Part shown: positions 1 to 4,866 of the stretch, one piece after another
Layout: each line of letters starts with the position of its first letter
Position numbering within the stretch: position 1 is the stretch's first letter
DNA from: DATHVR01 sp035461175
Lineage (GTDB): Bacteria > Actinomycetota > Acidimicrobiia > Spongiisociales > ZC4RG35
Assembly: GCA_035461175.1 (NCBI GenBank)
Contig: DATHVR010000101.1
Coordinates: 1-9,840, forward strand
DNA length: 9,840 bases
Reading direction: 5' to 3'
Translations under genes and position numbers: made by a program
The notes under the pieces: model-generated
Database searches by the model: none
What the model saw: only the letters and a program-made list of their open reading frames with translations
Told to the model about the DNA's origin: nothing

Positions 1-87
1 GCGGTGATGTTCGTGCTCACCCGCCCCCGCAACCATCGCATCCTCGAAGTCGCCTTCCGCCCCGTCTCCGAACCCTCCATGGGATAG
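1..87 (+). CDS. C-terminal fragment, possible short-chain dehydrogenase/reductase
   Basis: Frame 1 is open from the window edge to a TAG stop at 85-87 and gives only 28 residues. The visible stretch contains VMFVLTRPRNHRILEVAFRP. This resembles the end of YdfG-like short-chain dehydrogenases (NAD(P)-dependent oxidoreductases), where a helix followed by a 'LTRP' turn leads into a final beta strand such as 'nEivirP'. The catalytic Tyr-x-x-x-Lys and the nucleotide-binding Gly-rich motif would lie upstream, outside the window, so the assignment rests on a short tail. The gene converges on xylB, and the repeat-rich spacer lies between them. Reality of the reading frame is likely; the family call is moderate to low. 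Confidence 0.5.
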   Translation, partial: AVMFVLTRPRNHRILEVAFRPVSEPSMG

Positions 88-88
88 A

Positions 89-119
89 GTCGGAAGTCGG
101 AAGTCGGAAGTCGGAAGTC
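89..119. repeat. Heptamer tandem repeat (GTCGGAA), 4.4 copies
   Basis: Four perfect GTCGGAA units at 89, 96, 103 and 110 are followed by GTC. They begin one base after the stop codon of the upstream gene. A second run of the same heptamer (about three copies) lies at 248-268, at the left edge of the second copy of the larger repeat. The runs are perfect, so they look young or length-variable. Function is unknown. Confidence 0.9.
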
Positions 120-247
120 AAGCCCAACCTGGGGAGCGACAGACGACCTCTGACGCGACAGGCGAGGACGGATGGCCCCGCCCTCCCCTCGGTCCACACG
201 AGCAGCCGCGGGGGGTTACAGGGGGGTCGTCCCCCCTTGATCATCAC
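105..247. repeat. Composite intergenic repeat, copy 1 (about 143 nt)
   Basis: This unit starts in the heptamer run and continues through a diverged middle part (about 120-165). It ends in an 82-nt conserved block (166-247) that matches 309-390 at 81 of 82 positions, the only difference being A200 versus C343. The conserved block contains the G6-TCGT-C6 hairpin at 220-237 and ends in TTGATCATCAC. The unit has no convincing coding content. The left half differs from copy 2 by substitutions and indels while the right half is nearly identical. This suggests selection or gene conversion on the right half. Confidence 0.85.
220..237. terminator. G6/C6 hairpin 1
   Basis: A GGGGGG-TCGT-CCCCCC stem-loop with one extra A-T pair gives a 7-bp stem and a 4-nt loop. 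It is self-complementary, so it forms in RNA from either strand. It sits between convergent genes, which fits a bidirectional transcription stop. No U tract follows on either strand, so a classical intrinsic terminator is not proven. Confidence 0.4.
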
Positions 248-390
248 GGAAGTCGGAAGTCGGAAGTCCAAACCTCGGGAGACAGACGAGCTCTGACCCG
301 ACAAGGCAGGACGGATGGCCCCGCCCTCCCCTCGGTCCACACGCGCAGCCGCGGGGGGTTACAGGGGGGTCGTCCCCCCTTGATCATCAC
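248..390. repeat. Composite intergenic repeat, copy 2 (about 143 nt)
   Basis: This is the second tandem copy, directly abutting copy 1 with a period of 143 nt. It starts with three heptamer copies (248-268), has a diverged middle (269-308) and carries the conserved 82-nt block at 309-390 with its hairpin at 363-380. With copy 1 it fills most of the spacer between the convergent upstream gene and xylB. Nothing else is visible in 88-424. Confidence 0.85.
363..380. terminator. G6/C6 hairpin 2
   Basis: This hairpin is identical in stem and loop to the one at 220-237 and lies exactly 143 nt further on. It has the same lack of a T tract and the same candidate role as a bidirectional stop between convergent genes. 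Confidence 0.4.
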
Positions 391-429
391 AGGGGGTTAC
401 AGGGGGGTCGTCCCCCCTTGAACATCACA
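389..429. repeat. Composite repeat, truncated copy 3 reaching into the xylB stop
   Basis: Only the last 40 nt or so of the unit is present: the GGGGGTTACA lead, the G6-TCGT-C6 hairpin and a TTGAACATCAC tail, against TTGATCATCAC in copies 1 and 2. The tail overlaps the xylB stop codon (TCA at 425-427, TGA on the minus strand). The hairpin period from copy 2 to copy 3 is 38 nt rather than 143, so this copy is a partial duplication. Confidence 0.8.
401..418 (-). terminator. G6/C6 hairpin 3, just after the xylB stop
   Basis: The stem-loop begins 6 nt after the xylB stop codon on the minus strand, at the position expected for an operon terminator. Stem and loop match the other two copies exactly, while the flank has changed (GAAC for GATC). 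The absence of a following U run leaves open mRNA 3'-end stabilisation rather than termination. Confidence 0.5.
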
Positions 430-1909
430 GCTGGTTGAAGGTTGGGGAAAGGGCCGGGTAGAGGTTTCGGTAGACGGCGTGGCGGGCGGCATAGGCCTCC
501 GTTTCCTCCGACGGTGAGGCCGACGGGCGCACATCGACCACCTCGGCGCAGGCAGCTTCCACGGAGTCGAACCAGCCCGAGCCCACACCCGCCAAAAGCG
601 CGGCGCCGTAGGCGGCACCTTCCTCGGTCGACACCGAGACGATCTCCGCTCCCAGCACGTCGGCGAGGATCTGGCGCCACAGGGCGCTGCGGGTGCCTCC
701 TCCTGAAGCCCGAATCTGGGTGGGAGTCGCGAGACCGGCTTCGGTCATCAAGTCGAGGCCGTCCTTGAGGCCGAAAGCGACCCCTTCCAGCACTGCCCGC
801 GTCATGTGGCGCAGGTCGTGCCGCACCGTGAGGCCGACGAAAGCACCTCGAGCCAGGGGGTCGGGGTGGGGCGTGCGCTCTCCGGTGAGGTAGGGCAGGA
901 AGTAGAGGCCGTCGCTGCCGGCCGGCACATCGGCCGCTCCCTCCACCAGTTCGTCGAAGGAGCGGCCGGGGACGAGGGCGTCGCGCAGCCAGCGCAAGCT
1001 GCCGGCCGCCGACAGCATCACCCCCATCATGTGCCATCGGTCCGGCACCGCGTGACAGAAGGAATGGACCCGTCCACCGGCTTCGATGGCAGGACCCTCG
1101 GTGGTGGCGAAGACCACTCCCGAAGTGCCGAGCGACAGGGCCACCACTCCCGCCGTGACCGCCCCCACCCCTACCGCGTTGGCCGACTGATCACCACCAC
1201 CGGCCACCACCGGAGTGCCCGCTGTCAGACCGGTGGCGTCCGCCGCCTCCTGAGAAAGGGTCCCGGTCACGGCCGGGCCCTCGAACGTGGGGGGGAGTAG
1301 CGCCGGGTCGATGCCGAGAGCCTCCAGCACCTCCGGTGACCAGGTGCGCCGGGCAAGGTCGAACAGGATCGTCCCCGACCCTCCCGCCACGTCGAGGGCG
1401 TATTCGCCGGTGAGCCGGTAGCGGACGTAGTCCTTGGGGAGGAGGATGTGGCGAACCCGGGCCCAGTTGTCCGGTTCGTGGCGGGCGACCCACAGGAGCT
1501 TGGGAGCGGTGAAACCGGTCAGGGCGTCGTTGCCGGTGATCTCGATCAGCCGCTCGGGCCCGACCCGCCGCCGGATCTCGTCGCATTCCTCGGCGGTTCT
1601 CTGGTCGTTCCACAGGATGGCGGGACGTATCACCTCGCCACCGTCGTCGAGCAGCACCGAGCCGTGCATCTGGCCCGTCAGGCCGACGGCTTCGACGTCG
1701 TTCGGGTCGACTCCGGTCTCACTAACCAGGGACCGCACCGCCTCGATGGTGGCGGTCCACCACAGGGCGGGGTCCTGCTCGGACCACAGTGGGCGTGGGG
1801 TGGCGTAGTCGTAGGAGGACATCGCCACCCCCGCCACCGATCCGGCCGCGTCGACCAGGACCGCCTTGGTGGCGGTGGTGGAGACGTCGATGCCGATCAC
1901 GTGGGTCAT
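425..1909 (-). CDS. xylB: Xylulokinase
   Basis: The protein is 494 aa and phosphorylates D-xylulose to xylulose 5-phosphate with ATP in the cytoplasm. This is the second committed step of the isomerase route. It is a FGGY/actin-fold sugar kinase. Visible motifs are the N-terminal phosphate loop GIDVSTTATK (6-15, Asp8), GLTGQMHG (76-83, the xylulokinase substrate loop), ILWNDQR (98-104), GFTAPKLLWV (132-141), GGGDQSANAVGVG (237-249, with Asp240 as the catalytic base), SLGTSG (259-264), LPYLTGERTPH (338-348) and the C-terminal ATP-binding GGGTRSALWRQILAD (403-417). Length is close to E. coli XylB (484 aa). The ATG at 1909-1907 overlaps the preceding gene's TGA as ATGA, with GGAGG four bases upstream, so translation is probably coupled. 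It is the last gene of the operon and its stop lies inside a repeat copy. Substrate could in principle be another pentulose, but the adjoining xylA makes xylulose very likely. Confidence 0.96.
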   Translation of the reverse strand: MTHVIGIDVSTTATKAVLVDAAGSVAGVAMSSYDYATPRPLWSEQDPALWWTATIEAVRSLVSETGVDPNDVEAVGLTGQMHGSVLLDDGGEVIRPAILWNDQRTAEECDEIRRRVGPERLIEITGNDALTGFTAPKLLWVARHEPDNWARVRHILLPKDYVRYRLTGEYALDVAGGSGTILFDLARRTWSPEVLEALGIDPALLPPTFEGPAVTGTLSQEAADATGLTAGTPVVAGGGDQSANAVGVGAVTAGVVALSLGTSGVVFATTEGPAIEAGGRVHSFCHAVPDRWHMMGVMLSAAGSLRWLRDALVPGRSFDELVEGAADVPAGSDGLYFLPYLTGERTPHPDPLARGAFVGLTVRHDLRHMTRAVLEGVAFGLKDGLDLMTEAGLATPTQIRASGGGTRSALWRQILADVLGAEIVSVSTEEGAAYGAALLAGVGSGWFDSVEAACAEVVDVRPSASPSEETEAYAARHAVYRNLYPALSPTFNQL

Positions 1910-2751
1910 TCACCCTCCCTATCCAGCGTCAACTCGAGGGCCACGTCGAGGTGGGGGCACTCCTGCGCCTGCCACCTCTCCCGATGCAGGGCCACATCGC
2001 CATGCTCCATCACCTCGAGCGGCCCCAGCGTCTCTAGCTCGCAGAAGGCATCATTGACGTAGACCTGTCCCACCGCCCCCCGGTCCGGGTACGGGCCTTC
2101 GCCGGCGGCGGGCGGTACCGTCTTGGTGAAGAGCCAACCGTCGCGGAAGTATCCGAGCCGGCCGGGGTCGGGGCCGGATCCGAACTTCGTCTGCGGGCCG
2201 GGGCGGGCGGCGATCAGGACGGCGCCGTCCCGGAACTCGAGTCGTTCGTCGATCAGACGCGAATAGGGCCACAGCACCAGCGAGCGATCGGCCTGGTAGC
2301 CCGACCCGGAGAGTTCTTCGACGGGAAGGATGGCGATGCCCCCGGCGATGAGCTGGGTGATTGCCCAGGGTGCCGCCGTCACCGGCACTGGCCCGACGCG
2401 GTGGAGGCGGTGTTCGACCACCAGGCCACCGTCCTCATCCCACAGCTCGATCTCCTTGGCGAAGCCGGCGCTATCGGCCGGGCCCCGGATGCGGAGGTGA
2501 CCGTCGTCCACCTCGATCTCACAGGGATCGTCGTCGGGGACGTGAGTCAGCCGGGGCTCCTCGGGCGCCACCCACAGCCGGTGGCCGCCCCGGAAGTGCA
2601 CCGTCCCCGCCGGGGACTCCAGGGTCGCTTCCGGACCGAGACGGACGAGCATCTCGGGGCCATCACCGGAACGAAAACCCAGCACCCTCGGCCCGAAGTC
2701 GTCGACGACGATCACCGAGTAGGAGCCGATCTGATGGGTGGCTTCGGCCAC
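1906..2751 (-). CDS. Galactose-mutarotase-like protein within the xyl operon
   Basis: The protein is 281 aa, soluble, with no signal peptide or membrane segment. It looks like an all-beta member of the aldose 1-epimerase/galactose-mutarotase-like superfamily (DUF4380-like by my reading). Suggestive stretches are FRGGHRLWVAPEEP (53-66), APWAITQLIAGGIAILP (127-143) and FCELETLGPLE (236-246) followed by HRERW (256-260). The acidic residue in the third stretch and the His in GGHRLW are at plausible active-site positions. It lacks the canonical GalM 'NHTYFNL' motif and is shorter than GalM (about 340 aa). The start is GTG at 2751-2749, three bases after the xylA stop, and the stop overlaps xylB as ATGA. 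It is therefore translated between XylA and XylB. Context suggests interconversion of xylose anomers before isomerisation, but this is inference. A sugar-binding or sugar-lyase-like role is possible. Fold call is moderate, substrate unknown. Confidence 0.6.
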   Translation of the reverse strand: MAEATHQIGSYSVIVVDDFGPRVLGFRSGDGPEMLVRLGPEATLESPAGTVHFRGGHRLWVAPEEPRLTHVPDDDPCEIEVDDGHLRIRGPADSAGFAKEIELWDEDGGLVVEHRLHRVGPVPVTAAPWAITQLIAGGIAILPVEELSGSGYQADRSLVLWPYSRLIDERLEFRDGAVLIAARPGPQTKFGSGPDPGRLGYFRDGWLFTKTVPPAAGEGPYPDRGAVGQVYVNDAFCELETLGPLEVMEHGDVALHRERWQAQECPHLDVALELTLDREGE

Positions 2752-2754
2752 GCC

Positions 2755-4086
2755 TCAGCCGTTCTGATCCCAGATGACCCGATTGACCCGGTTCTCCAGC
2801 AGCTCCTGACGTCCGGAGACCGGATCGGGGTCGATCTCGCCTCCCATCACCTTGCTTTCCAGGGAACCGAGCGTCTCCGAGCCGTCCAGGATCGAGCGTC
2901 CCAGATCCCCGTCCCAGCCGGCGTAGCGTTCTGCCAGCGGGGCCGACAGCGTCTCGGCCTCGATCATGCCGGCCGCCACCAGCAGCGCCCGGGCCAGGGT
3001 GTCGATGCCACCGATATGACCGTGGAACAGGTCGGTGCGATCCATCGACTGACGGCGGAGCTTGGTGTCGAAGTTGAAACCGCCGGTGGTGAATCCGCCG
3101 CCGCGGAAGATCTCGTACAGGACCAGCGCCAGCTCATCCACCGAGTTGGGGAACTGATCCGTGTCCCAGCCGTTCTGGTAGTCGCCCCGGTTGGCGTCGA
3201 CCGAACCGAAGATGCCGTTGGCCACCGCGTAGGCCACTTCGTGGTGGAAGCTGTGGCCGGCCAGCGTGGCGTGATTGCCTTCGATATTCACCCGATACTC
3301 GTCCATGAGGTCGTAGCGCTGCAGGAACCCGTGCACCGACTGGCTGTCGTAGTCGTACTGGTGCTTGGTGGGTTCGGCCGGCTTGGGCTCGATCAGGAGG
3401 GTCCCCTCGAATCCGATCTCGCGCTTGTGCTCGGCGACCATGGTCAGAAAACGGGCGAACTGCTCCTGCTCCCGACGGAGATCGGTGTTGAGCAGCGTCT
3501 CGTAGCCTTCCCGGCCTCCCCAGAGCACGTAGTTGGCCCCACCCAGTCGATGGGTGGCGTCGAGGGCGTGCTTGACCTGGGCGGCGGCGTAGGCGAACAC
3601 CTCGGGGTCGGGATTGGTGGAGGCGCCGGCGGCATAGCGGGGATGGCCGAACAGGTTGGCCGTGCCCCACAGCAGCCGGATGCCGGTCTCGCGCATCTTC
3701 TGCTCGGCGTAGTCCACCATCGCCTCCAGGTTCCGGGCCGACTCGGAGAAACTGTCCCCGGTGGGGGCGATGTCGACGTCGTGGAAGCAGAAGAAGGGAA
3801 CCCCGAGCTTGGAGATGAACTCGAAGGCAGCGTCCATCTTGCGCCGGGCGGCGTCCAGGCCGGGATCGCCGATCCAGGGACGGTCGAAGGTCCCCTCGCC
3901 GAACACATCACTGCCCGGCCATCCGAAGGAGTGCCAGTAGCAGACGGCGATCCGCAGCTGGTCCTCCATCCGGGCACCGAGTACCACCCGGTCGGGGTCG
4001 TAGACCCGGTAGGCCAGATCCTTCTCGGAACCGGACCCTGCGCAGGGAATATGTCCTTCCACCTCGTCGAAGAACGTTGCTGCCAT
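2755..4086 (-). CDS. xylA: Xylose isomerase, long (class II) type
   Basis: The protein is 443 aa and interconverts D-xylose and D-xylulose with two divalent metal ions; it is normally a homotetramer. Numbered from the ATG at 4086, the key residues are each one higher than in E. coli XylA: catalytic pair His102/Asp105 in FCFHDVD, and metal ligands Glu233 (LIEPKPAEPTKHQYD), Glu269 and His272 (NIEGNHATLAGHSFHHE), Asp297 (GSVDANRGD), Asp308 and Asp310 (NGWDTDQFP) and Asp340 (FDTKLRRQS). The Trp-rich WHSFGWPGSD (51-60) and VLWGGREGYE (187-196) are typical. The frame is open to an ATG at 4164, but the extra residues there do not resemble XylA. AGGAGG lies 5 nt before the ATG at 4086, which decides the start; the adjacent ATG at 4089 is too close. 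This is the first gene of the operon. Confidence 0.97.
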   Translation of the reverse strand: MAATFFDEVEGHIPCAGSGSEKDLAYRVYDPDRVVLGARMEDQLRIAVCYWHSFGWPGSDVFGEGTFDRPWIGDPGLDAARRKMDAAFEFISKLGVPFFCFHDVDIAPTGDSFSESARNLEAMVDYAEQKMRETGIRLLWGTANLFGHPRYAAGASTNPDPEVFAYAAAQVKHALDATHRLGGANYVLWGGREGYETLLNTDLRREQEQFARFLTMVAEHKREIGFEGTLLIEPKPAEPTKHQYDYDSQSVHGFLQRYDLMDEYRVNIEGNHATLAGHSFHHEVAYAVANGIFGSVDANRGDYQNGWDTDQFPNSVDELALVLYEIFRGGGFTTGGFNFDTKLRRQSMDRTDLFHGHIGGIDTLARALLVAAGMIEAETLSAPLAERYAGWDGDLGRSILDGSETLGSLESKVMGGEIDPDPVSGRQELLENRVNRVIWDQNG

Positions 4087-4097
4087 CATCTCCTCCT
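4087..4097 (-). promoter_or_regulatory. xylA ribosome binding site
   Basis: AGGAGGA on the minus strand (4097-4091) is a near-perfect Shine-Dalgarno sequence. It gives a 5-nt gap to the ATG at 4086-4084 but only 2 nt to the ATG at 4089-4087. The downstream ATG is therefore preferred, and translation starts further upstream (4164) are unlikely. Confidence 0.85.
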
Positions 4098-4123
4098 GCT
4101 CTCGGGCGCCAGGGTATTGGCCG

Positions 4124-4136
4124 ATCCGGGCCGGAT
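4124..4136. promoter_or_regulatory. Perfect 6-bp palindrome in the xylA leader
   Basis: ATCCGG-G-CCGGAT is a perfect inverted repeat with a 1-nt centre, 38 bp upstream of the xylA start and between the promoter candidate and the RBS. The position would suit a repressor operator. In GC-rich DNA such a palindrome can also arise by chance, and I cannot name a regulator. Confidence 0.25.
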
Positions 4137-4147
4137 GCGGCCAAACC

Positions 4148-4176
4148 ACCATATTTTCGCGCACCTTCCAACAAAA
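4148..4176 (-). promoter_or_regulatory. Weak candidate promoter for the xyl operon
   Basis: On the minus strand TTTTGT (4176-4171) is followed after 17 nt by TATGGT (4153-4148), in one of the few AT-rich patches of this region. The -10-like hexamer is fair and the -35 is poor. It would give an xylA leader of about 55 nt. The evidence is position and base composition only. Confidence 0.25.
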
Positions 4177-4190
4177 TCGGAGTCTAGGTA

Positions 4191-4241
4191 GTTCCGGGTG
4201 CGGGCTTCGACGTCCGATTCAGTCCAAAAAACACCGGGAAC
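4191..4241. promoter_or_regulatory. Interrupted dyad upstream of xylA
   Basis: GTTCCGGGTG (4191-4200) and CACCGGGAAC (4232-4241) are inverted repeats pairing at 9 of 10 positions, 31 nt apart. The centre-to-centre distance is 41 bp, close to four helical turns. That could suit cooperative binding of a regulator to two half-sites or a DNA loop. The dyad lies just upstream of the candidate xylA promoter. The right arm also forms part of the terminator-like hairpin at 4226-4253. Confidence 0.35.
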
Positions 4242-4253
4242 TGCAGACCCCGG
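4226..4253 (-). terminator. Intrinsic-terminator-like hairpin between the Rho-N gene and xylA
   Basis: On the minus strand CCGGG (4253-4249), a 10-nt loop and CCCGG (4238-4234) are followed by TG and six T's (4231-4226). The stem is short at 5 bp but all GC, and the T run is the longest in this region. It lies about 165 nt downstream of the Rho-N-like gene and upstream of the xylA promoter candidate. It would therefore insulate the xyl operon from read-through. Confidence 0.4.
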
Positions 4254-4270
4254 AGCGGCGTCGGAACGAC

Positions 4271-4402
4271 ATGATCGAGCGACGCACCCTGGTGATCCTG
4301 TTCTTGATGTTGGTGGTGAGCTTCAGCGCCTTCGGTGTGGCCGAGGGCCTGGAGCGAGGGGCGAGAGCGGCGCCCACCCCCGCCGGGGTGCAGATGAGGT
4401 GA
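4271..4402 (+). CDS. Possible small single-pass membrane peptide (43 aa)
   Basis: An ATG at 4271 opens a 43-codon frame to a TGA at 4400-4402. The peptide begins with MIERR, followed by a strongly hydrophobic stretch (residues 7-24, LVILFLMLVVSFSAFGVA) and then a polar tail rich in Arg, Ala and Pro. This charge-then-hydrophobic layout is that of a small membrane protein or an uncleaved signal anchor. The RBS is weak (GGAA 4 nt upstream, GGAG further away). It converges on the Rho-N-like gene with a 15-nt gap. I do not recognise a family; it could be a chance frame. Confidence 0.35.
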   Translation: MIERRTLVILFLMLVVSFSAFGVAEGLERGARAAPTPAGVQMR

Positions 4403-4417
4403 TCCCGGGCCGGTGAT

Positions 4418-4675
4418 TCAATGGTTGCGGAGGGCGGCGATCAACTCGTCCTTGGTCATGTCCGAGCGGCCTTCGATTCCGATCTCCTGGGCCCGCTCGT
4501 AGAGCTCGTCCCTGGTCCACTCTTCGTAAGGATCGGCCTTGCCGCCACGCCTGCCCGCCTCGGTGGCATCGGTGTTGGCGATCCGGGCCGCCTTCTCCTT
4601 GCTCATCCCCTCGGCGCGCATCGCCTCGTAGCGCTCGTCGTCCTTGACACTGGGACGGTCCTTGCCCTTGGGCAT
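4418..4675 (-). CDS. Small Rho-N/SAP-like protein (DUF7218-like)
   Basis: The protein is 85 aa, basic and cytosolic. It begins MPKGKDRPS, has a conserved-looking MSKEKAARIAN segment (24-34) and a GRRGGK linker (41-46). It ends in a helix-extended-helix element, WTRDELYERAQEIGIEGRSD (53-72) followed by MTKDELIAALRNH (73-85). The C-terminal part resembles the Rho termination factor N-terminal domain or SAP-like nucleic-acid-binding fold. The whole protein resembles a family common in actinobacteria, labelled Rho-N-domain or DUF7218 as I recall. The frame extends upstream to 4780, but AAAGGAG five bases before the ATG at 4675 fixes the start. The promoter element upstream suggests stress-linked expression. 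The molecular role of the family is not established; nucleic-acid binding is inferred. Confidence 0.85.
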   Translation of the reverse strand: MPKGKDRPSVKDDERYEAMRAEGMSKEKAARIANTDATEAGRRGGKADPYEEWTRDELYERAQEIGIEGRSDMTKDELIAALRNH

Positions 4676-4687
4676 GTCGGCTCCTTT
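4676..4687 (-). promoter_or_regulatory. Ribosome binding site of the Rho-N-like gene
   Basis: AAAGGAG on the minus strand (4687-4681) lies 5 nt from the ATG at 4675. It decides the start against the longer open frame that reaches 4780, whose N-terminal 35 residues look unlike the family. Confidence 0.8.
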
Positions 4688-4707
4688 CGGTTCGACTCGA
4701 CTACGCC

Positions 4708-4732
4708 CTACCCCACACCGGCCACCCGAAAC
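4708..4732 (-). promoter_or_regulatory. SigF/SigB-like promoter for the Rho-N-like gene
   Basis: On the minus strand GTTT (4732-4729), a 15-nt spacer and GGGTAG (4713-4708) match the actinobacterial SigF/SigB pattern GTTT-N15-17-GGGTA. Transcription would start near 4700 and give a leader of about 25 nt before the start codon. This is a motif match only. Confidence 0.5.
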
Positions 4733-4750
4733 CTCGTGCTTTACCCCGGC

Positions 4751-4778
4751 ACCTTCGGCCGCAACGGTGACCTTCGGC
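4751..4778 (+). repeat. 9-bp direct repeat ACCTTCGGC with a 19-bp period
   Basis: ACCTTCGGC occurs at 4751-4759 and again at 4770-4778, in the spacer between the divergent Rho-N-like and membrane-protein genes. It could be a pair of regulator half-sites for the membrane-protein gene or chance. I find no good -10/-35 pair for that gene. Confidence 0.3.
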
Positions 4779-4866
4779 ACTAACGCCCCGGCCCGGCGGG
4801 AGAGATGATCGGAGTAGCCGGCCCAACACCGGCGAACCGTTCGTTCCTGGCGGAAAAGGAGACGCC

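Noticed and set aside
17..340. A 107-codon minus-strand frame through the repeats (contains repeated FRLPTS and GGRPPC)
   Set aside because: It only translates the heptamer runs and the hairpin repeats. No RBS or family resemblance supports it.
88..429. CRISPR array or insertion sequence
   Set aside because: Repeats are not regularly spaced with unique spacers, there is no transposase frame, and no terminal inverted repeats with target duplications can be seen.
4087..4164. Upstream start of xylA at 4164, adding 26 residues
   Set aside because: The added segment does not look like XylA, and the AGGAGG 5 nt before the ATG at 4086 fits the true start; the protein length then matches the family.
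2401..4191. A 596-codon open frame on the plus strand opposite xylA and the mutarotase-like gene
   Set aside because: It is antisense to a gene with every catalytic residue in place, has no recognisable domain, and long antisense frames are expected in GC-rich coding DNA.
4676..4780. Longer start for the Rho-N-like gene at 4780
   Set aside because: The extra residues overlap the SigF-like promoter and the RBS, and do not match the compact MPKGKDRPS start.
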